64,000 nt of DNA from Hippopus hippopus (taxonomy: Eukaryota; Mollusca; Bivalvia; Cardiida; Cardiidae), in the NCBI GenBank assembly GCA_946811185.2, contig OX328106.1:3842746-3906745 (forward strand). Direction: 5' to 3'. A program made the translations under genes and the position numbers. Under the pieces are notes generated by a model. It was given only the letters and a program-made list of their open reading frames with translations. It did no database searches and was not told where the DNA came from. Of this stretch, positions 59,701 to 63,828 are shown one piece after another. Position 1 is the stretch's first letter, and every line of letters begins with the position of its first letter.

Positions 59701-62700
59701 GGAAAAGGAGAAAATGCTGGTTACCAGCATTTTCTCCTTTTCCTACAATGTTTTCAAAAGGCTTTGTCGTCAGGGTCGGGATTGTGTGGTAATGGGTTAA
59801 CATCTATACCACCAATAAAAACTTGAAAGCAAAAGAAAAACTAAACAAGAGGGCCATGATGGCCCTGTATCGCTCCACTGGCTAATACGTAAAATCCCTA
59901 CATGCCAAACATTACAATACTTGGCCAATTGGTTTTGAACACAAGACCCCTGAGACAGGACTAAAATTGGTAACCTTAGTTCATATGGTTAGTAACAAGA
60001 AAATTTCTAAAGATTTCACTATATAAGCCCATGTAAAACTTCTGACCCCTTGGGATGAATCAAATTCCACCAAAGGGCTATAATTTACGCACTCTTGGTG
60101 AAGGCCCTCTAGATATAGCTACATGCGAAATTTGGTAGCCCTACACTTTATGAATAAGCACAGGGAGATTTCTCAAGTTTTCTCTATATAAGCCCATCTA
60201 AAACTCGTGACCCCCGGGGCAGGGCCAATTTTGACCCAAGGGCTATAATTTGGGCACTCTTGGTAGAGGCCCACTAGATAAAGCTACATGCAAAATTTGG
60301 TAGCCCTAGGCCTTATGGCTAGGTACAGGGAGATTTCTAAAGTTTTCCCTAAATAAGCCCATGTAAAACTTGTGACCCCCGGGGCAGGGCCAATTTTGAC
60401 CCAAGGGCTATAATTTGGGCACTCTTGGTAGAGGCCCACTAGATAAAGCCACATGCAAAATTTGGTAGCCCTAGGCCTTATGGCTAGGTACAGGGAGATT
60501 TCTAAAGTTTTCCCTATATAAGCCCATGTAAAACTTGTGACCCCCGGGGCGGGGTCAAATTTGACCCCAGGGCTATAATTTGAAGAAAGTTGATAGAGGC
60601 CCACTAGACAAAGCTACATGCCAAATTTGGTAGCCCTAGGCCTTATGGTATCAGACAAGAAGATTTTCAAAGATTTCCAATATTTTTAAGTTTTGTTGCC
60701 ATGGCAACCAGAGTTTTTGAAGGAATCAAATTCTTTCAAAAAAATTCTGAAGAGGACCATAGCAGGATCATTTCTAAGAAGTTTCATCAAAATTGGATGG
60801 GTTGTTTCAGAGATGTTTAAAATAAAAGTCAACGCACGGACGGACAGACGGACGGATGCACGACGGGCCATGACATAAGCCCGCTGGTCTTCAGCCAGTG
60901 GAGCTAAAAATGCTTCTACAGTCAGTGTAGATCAAGATCAGAATAGATATTAGTGCAGCCTGATCTTTGATTGAAAGTGTTTAAAACTGGTGGGTTTTTT
61001 TTTCTGTTCCTACTGGTGTTGTTGTCTGGTTTTCTTTTTTATTTATTACGAAAAGAAGCCTTGAAACTCCAGTATTTTGGTCTGTCATACTGTACGAGAT
61101 GTTTCCCCTCATTTGTCACAATATTTTTTACGAAAGTGACAGGACATAAAACATCCCAGAGCAAGAACACATTTGTCATTTTGATAAAATGTTTTGTCTG
61201 CATTGGTGCTGTCTTCAACATGTAAGACAATATAAAACAGCTCATTAACTCTTTACCAGAAGACAAAATTTGGACTGGACTAAATTGAGAGCATTTGCAG
61301 ACGACAAATTAAATGTTGCTTAAATAATGATTTTTGTCTTTGATGGCGTAGAAAACATTGTAAGAAAAGGAGAAAATGCTGGATACCAGCATTTTCTCCT
61401 TTTCTTACAATGTTTCCAGCAACTTTCTATTTCAGGGTTGTTAAAAGTCTGGATTGTGTGGTAAGGGGTTAACTGATTGGTTCATTTAGAAAGAATGCTT
61501 TTTTTCTCTCAGTAACAGTTTAATCAACCTTTACCAAGTGATCAAAAGTTTAATAAACGACAGCAAAAAGGAGGTCTATTGAAAACATTGCTAAAATTTT
61601 CTCCTACCACAATGTTACCTTTTATTTAAGAGAAAAAATCCCATCAAAAGGGCCACATTCAATTTGCTGTCTGCCAACTGCGTTAGGGAGATATCTCTTT
61701 AGCTCAGTGGTTAAGGTATTGGTCTTTTAAACCTCGAAAAACGAGGATCTTGTCCGCCATGGGTTCGAATCCCGCCAGATGCGGTTTGTACTGCCATGCA
61801 TTAGTTCATTTGTTTCCTTGTTACGGACTTTGTTCATAAGAATCAAACGGCAGTATCTTTGACTTGTCCAAATTCAAATGATTATCATTACTCCTCCAAA
61901 AGAAACTGGCCAAGCTGGGATTTAAATTTCCAGAGAAGGATATTCCAGAAACTTGTCTTTTGACATGTACACAGGTCAGTTAGTCTTCTGTAGAGTTTGG
62001 ACAAGAATAAGGTTTGGTTTGTATAGGAGTTTAACGCCATTTTAACAGCTTAGGTCATATCATTGTGGTCAGTGACACATCAGTGTTTTTCCTGGATTCC
62101 TCACACCAATACTTACACAACTTTCCTTCCAAAGCCACGGACTACTTTTCTCACATGCATCAGAGGTGAGAGGCGAAAAATCGCCGCAAAGAAAGTTTGC
62201 CGCAACCGGGTATTGAACCCACGACCTCCAGGTCAAGAGTCAGATACGGACAAGAATAAATGTCTACTACATGAGCTGTTTTCTGTTTTAAATTTGTCTT
62301 GCATATTTTTTGAAAATACCCACTATTTTTGAGATAGAGGGGGGGAAATCCCCTCATTTTCAGTTTCTAGAATAGACACTGGTTGGTAAGTCCTGTGTGC
62401 TACCGGATCTCAGCAGTTTAAGTTGATGGGGGTGTTATGTAGATAGGATATACAGTGACCTGATTTCAGAATATTCTAGAAACATGAAGAACATTTATTG
62501 GTTTTTCCATTGTGGTTATTTTTAGAAACAGGTTGTTAGTAAACAAGCTGTTTACTAATCGATGATGTCATCTTTCTAGAAAAGACTAATCTAGAATTTT
62601 CCAAGCTGATATAAATAGGAGTAACTTACTTGGTGATTTTGGGATTTTGAAGTTAGACTTGTGGCTTTGTGGATAAAGAATTAGTGAAAAGTGTTGGATT

Positions 62701-63638
62701 TAACTTGGGATATACATCTGTAAGTTGGAATTATCTTTTATTTGAACAGGTTGCTCATATATACTTGCAAGTTAAACTATTGTTAATTTAGGTTTTAGGA
62801 ACCAGAAATTTCATTCTTTTTGTAATCTAAACCTAATTCCTAATTTTGAGGGACTTATTTTATTTCTTGCTCTAAGATTAAAATTGACAAAATTTCATTC
62901 AAACTTAAGTCATATTGTACTCTTTTGTCTTTGTTCATTAATAAATATTGTTAATAGTTAAAGGCTTGTTGCTGGTTTTCTTTCTCGTTACGCTTGGCTC
63001 GTAACAGGGGATACTACCAAGAATTGGCACCCTCTGCATATTGCACAGGATTTCTTTAGGTCATATTTGTCAACAAAGGTCATACAGTTCAAAGGTCATT
63101 GATACCACAGAAAACTGTTAACCCTTAGGCTGCTAGGCGCGACTCACTGACCTTTTACGGACAGTGCAGATCAAGATCAGACTGCACAGAATGTGCAGTC
63201 TGATCTTGGATCTACACTGTCCAATAAGGAGGTATTTTCATCCCAAGTTTGAAATATCATTATTTGAATCTTTAATGTCGGCTTGAAAGTTTCATTTTAC
63301 TTATTTAGCAGGATCCAACTGGATCTGGAGATAGACTGGTCCCATGACATACAGAAAGTTGACCAACAGTGAAAAGTTTCGGCCCAGGTCAACCTGCGCG
63401 GACTGCGCAGGCTGACCTGGGTCGATACTTTTCGCAGATGCATTAAGCCCCCTTTTGCCAGAGCATGACTCATATATTTATCAACAAAGGTCACAGGGTT
63501 CAAAGGTCATCTATATGAGAGAAAACTGTTAACACAGACTTACTGGCAGTAGTATCAATCATCGCTAGGACCACAGTAAATATGAAGATGATAACCATGA
63601 AAACCAGGGCGATAGCGATTCTCCGCGTTGATGCTTGC
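32406..63638 (-). CDS. SLC29: Equilibrative nucleoside transporter (SLC29/ENT), ten 3' exons
   Basis: Ten exons with GT-AG borders and compatible phases join into ~338 residues ending in a stop. The family fit is clear along the chain. QASTRRIAIALVFMVIIFIF is a membrane helix. NSAFGQAAILPMKYTNAI matches the ENT segment before helix 5. EFYQYYKK opens the central cytoplasmic loop. IWLQLFGVWCVFTVTLILFP leads to PAIQSNI. PGP-(x)n-VLCNYQP and YGPK resemble ENT3 and other ENTs, and AGMMMAFFLVLG is the last helix. ENTs move nucleosides and nucleobases down their gradients across plasma or lysosomal membranes through 11 helices. About the first 110-130 residues, including the PWNxFIT-type helix 1, are missing and should lie beyond 64000. 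The usual TM8 D-x3-R is A-x3-N here. The introns (1.0-6.1 kb) are filled with transposons, while the coding exons show no lesion. Confidence 0.92.
32819..34174 (+). mobile_element. Helitron-like element with 145 bp tandem repeats (copy 1)
   Basis: The 5' end has AGAGGGCCATGATAGCCCT (a short hairpin) followed by CGCTCGCCTGAG. The 3' end has the hairpin TGAGCAC-TTT-GTGCTCA, then GGTGAGCTAA, a CTRR-type terminus. The body is 8-9 units of ~145 bp, each with GACCAAGTTTCATGAGTAT, GGCCTCTAGAG and GACCTAGTGACCTAG. Open frames at a 145 bp stagger are by-products of the repeats. Lies just upstream of the ENT terminal exon. Confidence 0.7.
34187..34722. mobile_element. Two degraded TTAA-MITEs around a SINE fragment
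   Basis: A plus remnant (34187-34340) and a minus copy (34530-34722, hairpin GGGAACAGGAGAAAATGC). Between them, 34425-34520 is an internally deleted tRNA-type SINE. Confidence 0.65.
34752..35055 (+). mobile_element. tRNA-derived SINE, family D, touching ENT exon I donor
   Basis: The head GGCATAGCTCAGTTGGTAGAG has an A box and a degenerate B box. The body has ATGAGACGTTAAAACGAGGTC and GAGGGCGTCATCCAGATGGG. The tail AAACCAATCAAACAAACAAA runs into CTTAC, the minus-strand GTAAG donor. Confidence 0.75.
35061..35266 (-). CDS. SLC29: ENT exon I (longest coding exon)
   Basis: After ATATTTCAG it encodes PGPKHVWLPIVLRALILIPV, then VLCNYQPSNIDRR, QSDIVYIF and GYYSSLTMMYGP: two helices with their loop. 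It ends in phase 2 before GTAAGT. PGP...VLCNYQP...YGPK is highly characteristic of ENT proteins, especially ENT3-like ones. The tail of a SINE reaches to within a few bases of the donor. Confidence 0.93.
35656..38401 (+). pseudogene. piggyBac transposase, disrupted
   Basis: The N-terminus starts at ATG 35656 (MVNRRLTLEDALQQIFDDSE, acidic as in piggyBac proteins). It is cut by an in-frame TGA at 35821-35823, and a frame change follows near 35925. The long frame 35928-~37110 holds the DDE_Tnp_1_7 core with all three catalytic Asp: LSFDEGICPFKGR (D138), YMDNYYTSPE (D227) and MRGVDLSDQ (D332). A second frame change near 37110 moves the C-terminal cysteine-rich domain (CIVCNRKKK, CECNNCQKP, CFQRYHT) to another frame. 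A 963 bp transposon then interrupts the last codons, which resume at 38344 and end at TGA 38399-38401. One zinc-ligand Cys of the canonical GLC..PCF is Ser (PMSNPQCF). At least four lesions make it inactive. Confidence 0.9.
37375..38337. mobile_element. CAGGG-ended DNA transposon nested in piggyBac
   Basis: The 963 bp element has terminal inverted repeats CAGGGATGTAAAATT and is flanked by perfect 6 bp duplications ACTAAA (37369-37374, 38338-38343). Subterminal palindromes CTCGCCCAACTGGGCGAG and CTCGCCCAGCAGGGCGAG occur near the two ends. No ORF. Insert plus duplication is 969 bp, a multiple of three. It was probably mobilised by a hAT-type transposase (inference). Confidence 0.88.
39382..39512. 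repeat. Long A/T hairpin in piggyBac 3' region
   Basis: Arms around TTTTCATGGAGGTATG and its complement CATACCTCCATGAAAA enclose ~45 bp including CGCGCTTCGCG. A related half-site (CATAGCTCCATGAAAAA) lies at 38918-38935. Probably a foldback insertion. Confidence 0.6.
39679..39925 (+). repeat. Interspersed repeat P, right part of copy split by piggyBac
   Basis: Continues from 35302-35374 once piggyBac and one TTAA are removed. See the unoccupied copy at 20.3-20.7 kb in opposite orientation. Confidence 0.75.
39950..40374 (+). mobile_element. Two TTAA-MITE plus copies in tandem
   Basis: Both share variants ATTTGTCCTATT and ACAACCHAAYGGAAGAT not seen elsewhere in the window, suggesting a segmental duplication. 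The second has TTAA at 40152-40155. Confidence 0.7.
40630..40786 (-). mobile_element. TTAA-MITE lacking the second hairpin arm
   Basis: TTAA at 40787-40790. The sequence jumps from CTGGTTACCAG to the right flank. Confidence 0.7.
41166..41255 (-). CDS. SLC29: ENT exon H, transmembrane segment 8
   Basis: It encodes EKGYWVSVFCFLSFNLFAFL and then GNLTSEFVRW, followed by GTAAG. The acceptor has two candidate AGs (GCAG|AG|GAG); 41255 keeps phase 0 with exon G, and 41257 pairs with the alternative donor. At the place where human ENT1 has FDWLGR this gene has FAFLGN, so both charged residues are replaced (GCT and AAT codons, no sign of frameshift). Confidence 0.88.
41332..41932 (-). mobile_element. 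Two TTAA-MITE minus copies, first one interrupted
   Basis: 41332-41720 (TTAA 41328-41331) carries the nested 185 bp palindrome. 41748-41932 has lost the second hairpin arm. Confidence 0.75.
41397..41581. mobile_element. 185 bp palindromic MITE nested in a TTAA-MITE
   Basis: Perfect 18 bp ends GGATAGGGCACCCTAATG; the whole element folds on itself with mismatches. Flanked by TCAA (41393-41396, 41582-41585). It interrupts the TTAA-MITE 41332-41720. Confidence 0.8.
42294..42389 (-). CDS. SLC29: ENT exon G
   Basis: After GTGTGTTTCAG it encodes IWLQLFGVWCVFTVTLILFP and then AIQSNIKMIRVQ, matching ENT helix 7 and its FPA motif. The donor used here is CAG|GTGAAC (phase 0). A weaker donor ten bases further, AACG|GTACAA, would pair with the earlier AG of exon H and add three residues. 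Both keep the frame. Confidence 0.88.
42871..43062. mobile_element. 192 bp palindromic element nested in a GC-hairpin MITE
   Basis: Ends CAGAGCTCCAGATA/TATCTGGAGCTCTG, 7 bp duplications GTGACAT (42864-42870, 43063-43069), and a central hairpin with arms around GGGTACTCATTAGAAT. The duplication identifies the insertion within the larger MITE 42464-43351. Confidence 0.8.
43103..43322 (-). mobile_element. TTAA-MITE nested in a GC-hairpin MITE
   Basis: TTAA at 43099-43102 and 43323-43326. Its target GATGCATTTAA continues as TTAACCCCCTTTGGCAAG, exactly the interior of the GC-hairpin MITE. Confidence 0.88.
43603..43921. mobile_element. TTAA-MITE remnant and plus copy
   Basis: 43603-43694 is a minus remnant; 43698-43921 is a plus copy with an extra CTGGTAACCAGACAA inserted in its right flank (43877-43892). 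Confidence 0.7.
43953..44515. repeat. Degenerate GATCAG units split by a SINE
   Basis: Three units of TAGATCTAGGATCAGAAATC...ATCTAAAATGTAAGT (43953-44020, 44038-44105, 44446-44515), the last separated by the SINE at 44122-44445. Confidence 0.6.
44722..44872. repeat. 66 bp-arm hairpin beside ENT exon F
   Basis: Arms from GATCAGCTTGTGGTTAATAT to GTGAAAATAAC and their complement are nearly perfect, with an 18 bp loop. Starts ~38 bp inside the intron after exon F. A MITE or a local inverted duplication. Confidence 0.75.
44911..45039 (-). CDS. SLC29: ENT exon F, central loop
   Basis: The 129 bp phase 0/0 exon follows TTTCTTTATAG. It begins EFYQYYKK, the loop start shared by ENTs, and ends YWEVVKK, the cytosolic approach to helix 7. 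The loop between holds two Cys (CQDYLDAFMKSC) and is shorter than in human ENT1. The donor is GTAACT. A 66 bp-arm hairpin lies ~38 bp inside the next intron. Confidence 0.9.
45132..45332 (+). mobile_element. TTAA-MITE, degraded
   Basis: The hairpin is replaced by a short direct repeat ATTTTGAGAAA; the right end is recognisable to GTTATTTAGTAAAGG. Confidence 0.6.
45353..46232. mobile_element. CAGTGTCTGAT-ended DNA transposon, 880 bp
   Basis: Ends CAGTGTCTGATTCAG and CAGTGTCTGATCCAG (reverse) match at 14 of 15 bases. Flanking duplications are not clear. Contains a T run at 45622-45639 and an unassigned 64-codon frame at 45839-46033 with no motif I recognise. Lies in the ENT intron between exons E and F. 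Confidence 0.6.
46330..47310 (+). repeat. 36 bp tandem satellite, ~26 units
   Basis: The unit is CATGTTACAAATTCTGTCAT followed by AGATGTTACTACACT, with substitutions and small indels. Because the unit is a multiple of three, open frames extend over the array, but they are not genes. In the ENT intron between exons E and F, directly against the TATACCCCC element. Confidence 0.9.
47311..47622 (+). mobile_element. TATACCCCC-ended element, unoccupied copy
   Basis: Starts AACTAGAGCTGTCACTGAAT with the mini-hairpin GTCACTGAATGTGAC, then TTAATACCCCCGC; ends GTTTTGCGGGAGTGTAA. A GGAC/GGACACAC tract precedes the end. Abuts ENT exon E (donor ~8 bp away) and the 36 bp satellite on its left. Confidence 0.7.
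47631..47728 (-). CDS. SLC29: ENT exon E
   Basis: The split codon T|TT gives Phe, followed by SPNPRTAAVYYFIVAIVILL and IAFDAYFVLPLT, one loop and one membrane helix. It ends in phase 0 before GTGAGT. A TATACCCCC-type element stops only ~8 bp beyond the donor. Confidence 0.88.
47891..48108 (+). mobile_element. TTAA-MITE
   Basis: TTAA at 47887-47890 and 48109-48112; hairpin TCATTGTTGGAAAAGGAG; inverted centre. Confidence 0.85.
48293..48513 (-). mobile_element. TTAA-MITE
   Basis: TTAA at 48289-48292, TGAA on the right. Both arms carry the matched change GGAGTAAATGC / GCATTTACTCC. Confidence 0.85.
48943..49948. mobile_element. TA-flanked element nested in the Tigger-ended element
   Basis: Perfect 20 bp inverted repeats TTTGCTTAAATTTTGGGACA, one base inside TA on each side. 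Internal sequence repeats TTGGGAC / TTGGAAC motifs near both ends. No ORF of note; possibly a non-autonomous mariner relative. Confidence 0.65.
49950..50460. other. Interior of Tigger-ended element, unassigned
   Basis: No transposase motif recognised; a 77-codon minus frame (50175-50408) has no support. Confidence 0.4.
51233..51429 (-). mobile_element. TTAA-MITE inside the Tigger-ended element
   Basis: TTAA at 51229-51232; diverged hairpin, right end GGTGGTAAAGGG. Confidence 0.75.
52018..52232 (+). mobile_element. TTAA-MITE, near-consensus
   Basis: TTAA at 52014-52017 and 52233-52236. The hairpin arms have lost ~6 bp each (AAACATGGGTAAAGGAG / TTTTCCCACGTTTTC). Sits inside the Tigger-ended element. 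Confidence 0.9.
52932..52980 (-). CDS. SLC29: ENT exon D (49 bp)
   Basis: Starting after TTTTTTTGACAG, it encodes NLSGIFTSVINILSIA in phase and ends in phase 1 before GTAAGT. It corresponds to the ENT segment following the GQGLAG-like turn. The downstream intron (4.2-5.2 kb) contains the 3.9 kb Tigger-ended element. Confidence 0.86.
53205..53620 (-). mobile_element. Two TTAA-MITE minus copies sharing one TTAA
   Basis: 53205-53394 and 53399-53620 are joined at TTAA 53395-53398. The second has TTAA at 53621-53624 and an extra A at the hairpin centre (CTGGATTACCAG). Confidence 0.8.
53717..54552. mobile_element. CAGGG-ended transposon, 836 bp
   Basis: Ends CAGGGTTCAAATTTC and (reverse) TAGGGTTTGAAATTCC, flanked by perfect 6 bp duplications GTAAGT at 53711-53716 and 54553-54558. 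Subterminal CACTCATAAAATC / GACTCGCATTTTGGGAG words resemble those of the other CAGGG elements. No ORF. Located between ENT exons C and D. Confidence 0.8.
54612..54697 (-). CDS. SLC29: ENT exon C
   Basis: The split codon T|GT gives Cys, followed by CAGVYQNSAFGQAAILPMKY and TNAIVLGT. It ends in phase 0 before GTAAGT. Acceptor CTCTCAACAG is preferred over an internal AG nine bases later because it keeps the ENT spacing of 12 residues up to FG. A SINE begins ~16 bp upstream of the acceptor, so the branch point may lie in SINE sequence. Confidence 0.88.
54717..54942 (-). mobile_element. tRNA-derived SINE, family B
   Basis: Reverse of a head reading TGCATGGCTCAGTGTTAAAG...CCAGGTTTGAGA, with the body ACACTTTAGAGCCCTTGCC and the same AATG-TTTAAAGTGGCG tail type as family A. 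Its tail end lies ~16 bp from the acceptor of ENT exon C. Others: + 447-650, - 1787-1998 (tail (TTGA/TTGG)n 1725-1786), + 2881-3000 and + 3170-3320 (degraded), + 17870-18080, - 19305-19460, + 22688-22815. Confidence 0.75.
55359..56659 (+). mobile_element. Helitron-like element with 145 bp tandem repeats (copy 2)
   Basis: Same layout as 32819-34174: 5' GAGGGCCATTGGCCCT, then GCGCTCACCTGAG; the end TTGAGCACTTAGGGGAGCTAA has lost half of its hairpin. About eight diverged 145 bp units. Confidence 0.65.
56697..57501 (+). mobile_element. TATACCCCC-ended element, tandem two-unit copy split by a MITE
   Basis: Same start (CAGCTGTCACTGAATGTGAC) and body as 47311-47622, but with a TTAA-MITE at 56722-56942. 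A first unit ends at ~57244 (TTTTGCGGGGCTATA), and a second unit ends GCGGGGGTATA at ~57499, about 18 bp from the donor of ENT exon B. Confidence 0.75.
56722..56942 (+). mobile_element. TTAA-MITE, reference copy
   Basis: 221 bp between TTAA 56718-56721 and 56943-56946. It begins CCCTTTACCACACAATCC and ends GTTTGGTAAAGAG (reverse CTCTTTACCAAAC). The ~68 bp centre GAAAACATTGTGGGAAAAGG...CTGGTAACCAG...CCTTTTCCCACAATGTTTTC is a perfect inverted repeat; the flanks on the two sides differ. TTAA plus YCYTTT ends place it with piggyBac-type elements. The empty site is at 47337-47340. Confidence 0.93.
57521..57571 (-). CDS. SLC29: ENT exon B (51 bp)
   Basis: This exon starts after TTGTATTTCAG. The split codon A|TT gives Ile, followed by PLVFFALTMISASLLN, and it ends in phase 1 before GTAAGT. 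It is recognised by phase continuity and by its match to the ENT helix preceding the SLFG-like motif. A TATACCCCC-type transposon ends ~18 bp inside the following intron. Confidence 0.87.
58485..58738. mobile_element. 254 bp foldback MITE
   Basis: AAAAGTATGGAAATTATTAT at the left and ATTATTTCCATACTTTT at the right, plus complementary AACACTTG / CAAGTGTT and GATGACA / TGTCATC blocks inside. No clear target duplication. Confidence 0.6.
58789..59581 (+). mobile_element. Three TTAA-MITE plus copies
   Basis: 58789-59009 (good), 59165-59350 (degraded) and 59366-59581 (TTAA at 59362-59365 and 59582-59585). Confidence 0.75.
59586..59796 (-). mobile_element. TTAA-MITE tail to tail with its neighbour
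   Basis: Shares TTAA 59582-59585 with the plus copy on its left; TTAA 59797-59800 on the right. Near-perfect hairpin. Confidence 0.85.
59848..60907 (+). mobile_element. Helitron-like element with 165 bp tandem repeats
   Basis: 5' AGAGGGCCATGATGGCCCTG then CGCTCCACTGGC; 3' CAGCCAGTGGAGCTAA. Four ~165 bp units (starts near 60043, 60210, 60375, 60540) contain CCCCGGGGC, AGGGCTATAATTTG and CTACATGCAAAATTTGGTAG. A GGAC-rich tract precedes the 3' end. The terminal word pair GCTCCACTGGC/GCCAGTGGAGC differs from that of the 145 bp family, but each is self-complementary. Confidence 0.7.
61249..61680. mobile_element. TTAA-MITE and a degraded second copy
   Basis: The minus copy 61249-61468 has TTAA on both sides and paired arm changes (TGTAAGAAAAGG / CCTTTTCTTACA). 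61530-61680 is a plus remnant. Confidence 0.75.
62025..62250 (-). mobile_element. tRNA-derived SINE, family C
   Basis: Reverse of a head with CCTGGAGGTCGTGGGTTCAA (B box) and a body GCATGTGAGAAAAGTAGTCC. Another copy is at 17700-17860; a third is split by the Tigger-ended element (48665-48698 and 52606-52810). Confidence 0.75.
62433..63006 (+). mobile_element. Solo LTR, 574 bp
   Basis: Begins TGTTATGTAG and ends GGCTCGTAACA (TGTTA/TAACA inverted ends), flanked by GGGG on both sides (62429-62432, 63007-63010). A TATAAATA box at 62610 and AATAAA at 62940 sit where an LTR promoter and poly(A) signal belong. No second LTR, primer site or internal gene is in reach, so recombination between LTRs is inferred. 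Confidence 0.7.
62610..62617 (+). promoter_or_regulatory. TATA box of the solo LTR
   Basis: TATAAATA 177 bp from the left LTR edge. It could still drive transcription on the + strand, antisense to ENT. Confidence 0.5.
63159..63222. repeat. Short GATCAGACTGCAC hairpin repeat, reference copy
   Basis: GGACAGTGCAGATCAAGATCAGACTGCAC folds onto GTGCAGTCTGATCTTGGATCTACACTGTCC. The repeat consists of little more than the hairpin. Other copies: 231-298, 3660-3725, 4121-4187, 6482-6533, 7777-7844, 12263-12337 (in the DUSP intron), 13560-13622, 14473-14540, 15771-15830, 16630-16694, 50462-50528, 51435-51506, 60920-60975; a split copy is at 8206-8335. Confidence 0.85.
63544..63638 (-). CDS. SLC29: ENT exon A (most 5' in window)
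   Basis: This 95 bp exon begins after TATTTGCAG with one base completing an upstream codon. It then encodes QASTRRIAIALVFMVIIFIF and on to MIDTTA, a membrane helix with flanking basic residues. It ends in phase 1 before GTAAGT. A MITE of the TGCGCAGG-hairpin type lies ~70 bp into the next intron. Confidence 0.88.
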
Positions 63639-63828
63639 CTGCAAATAGAAACAATAAGATGAGCCTTGCTCTATGAAAGGGGGGGTTCATGCATCTACAA
63701 AGCTTTTCGACCAATGTCGGCTTGCGCACTCGGCGCAGGCTGACACTGGTTTAAATTTTTTTCCAGTTGTAAATTTGCTGCATGTCAAAGGATCATTTTA
63801 CTTTAGTATTCTGCCTTTAGACAAAGAT

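Noticed and set aside
1093..61680. CRISPR-like array of palindromic repeats
   Set aside because: Copies are dispersed in both orientations with TTAA duplications and no constant spacer length; they are MITEs in a eukaryotic genome.
61690..61790. Possible tRNA gene (TAGCTCAGTGGTTAAGG ... GGTTCGAATCCCG)
   Set aside because: Internal promoter boxes are present, but the acceptor stem does not pair and related heads occur in the repeats at 30.0 and 31.8 kb; it is a SINE head.
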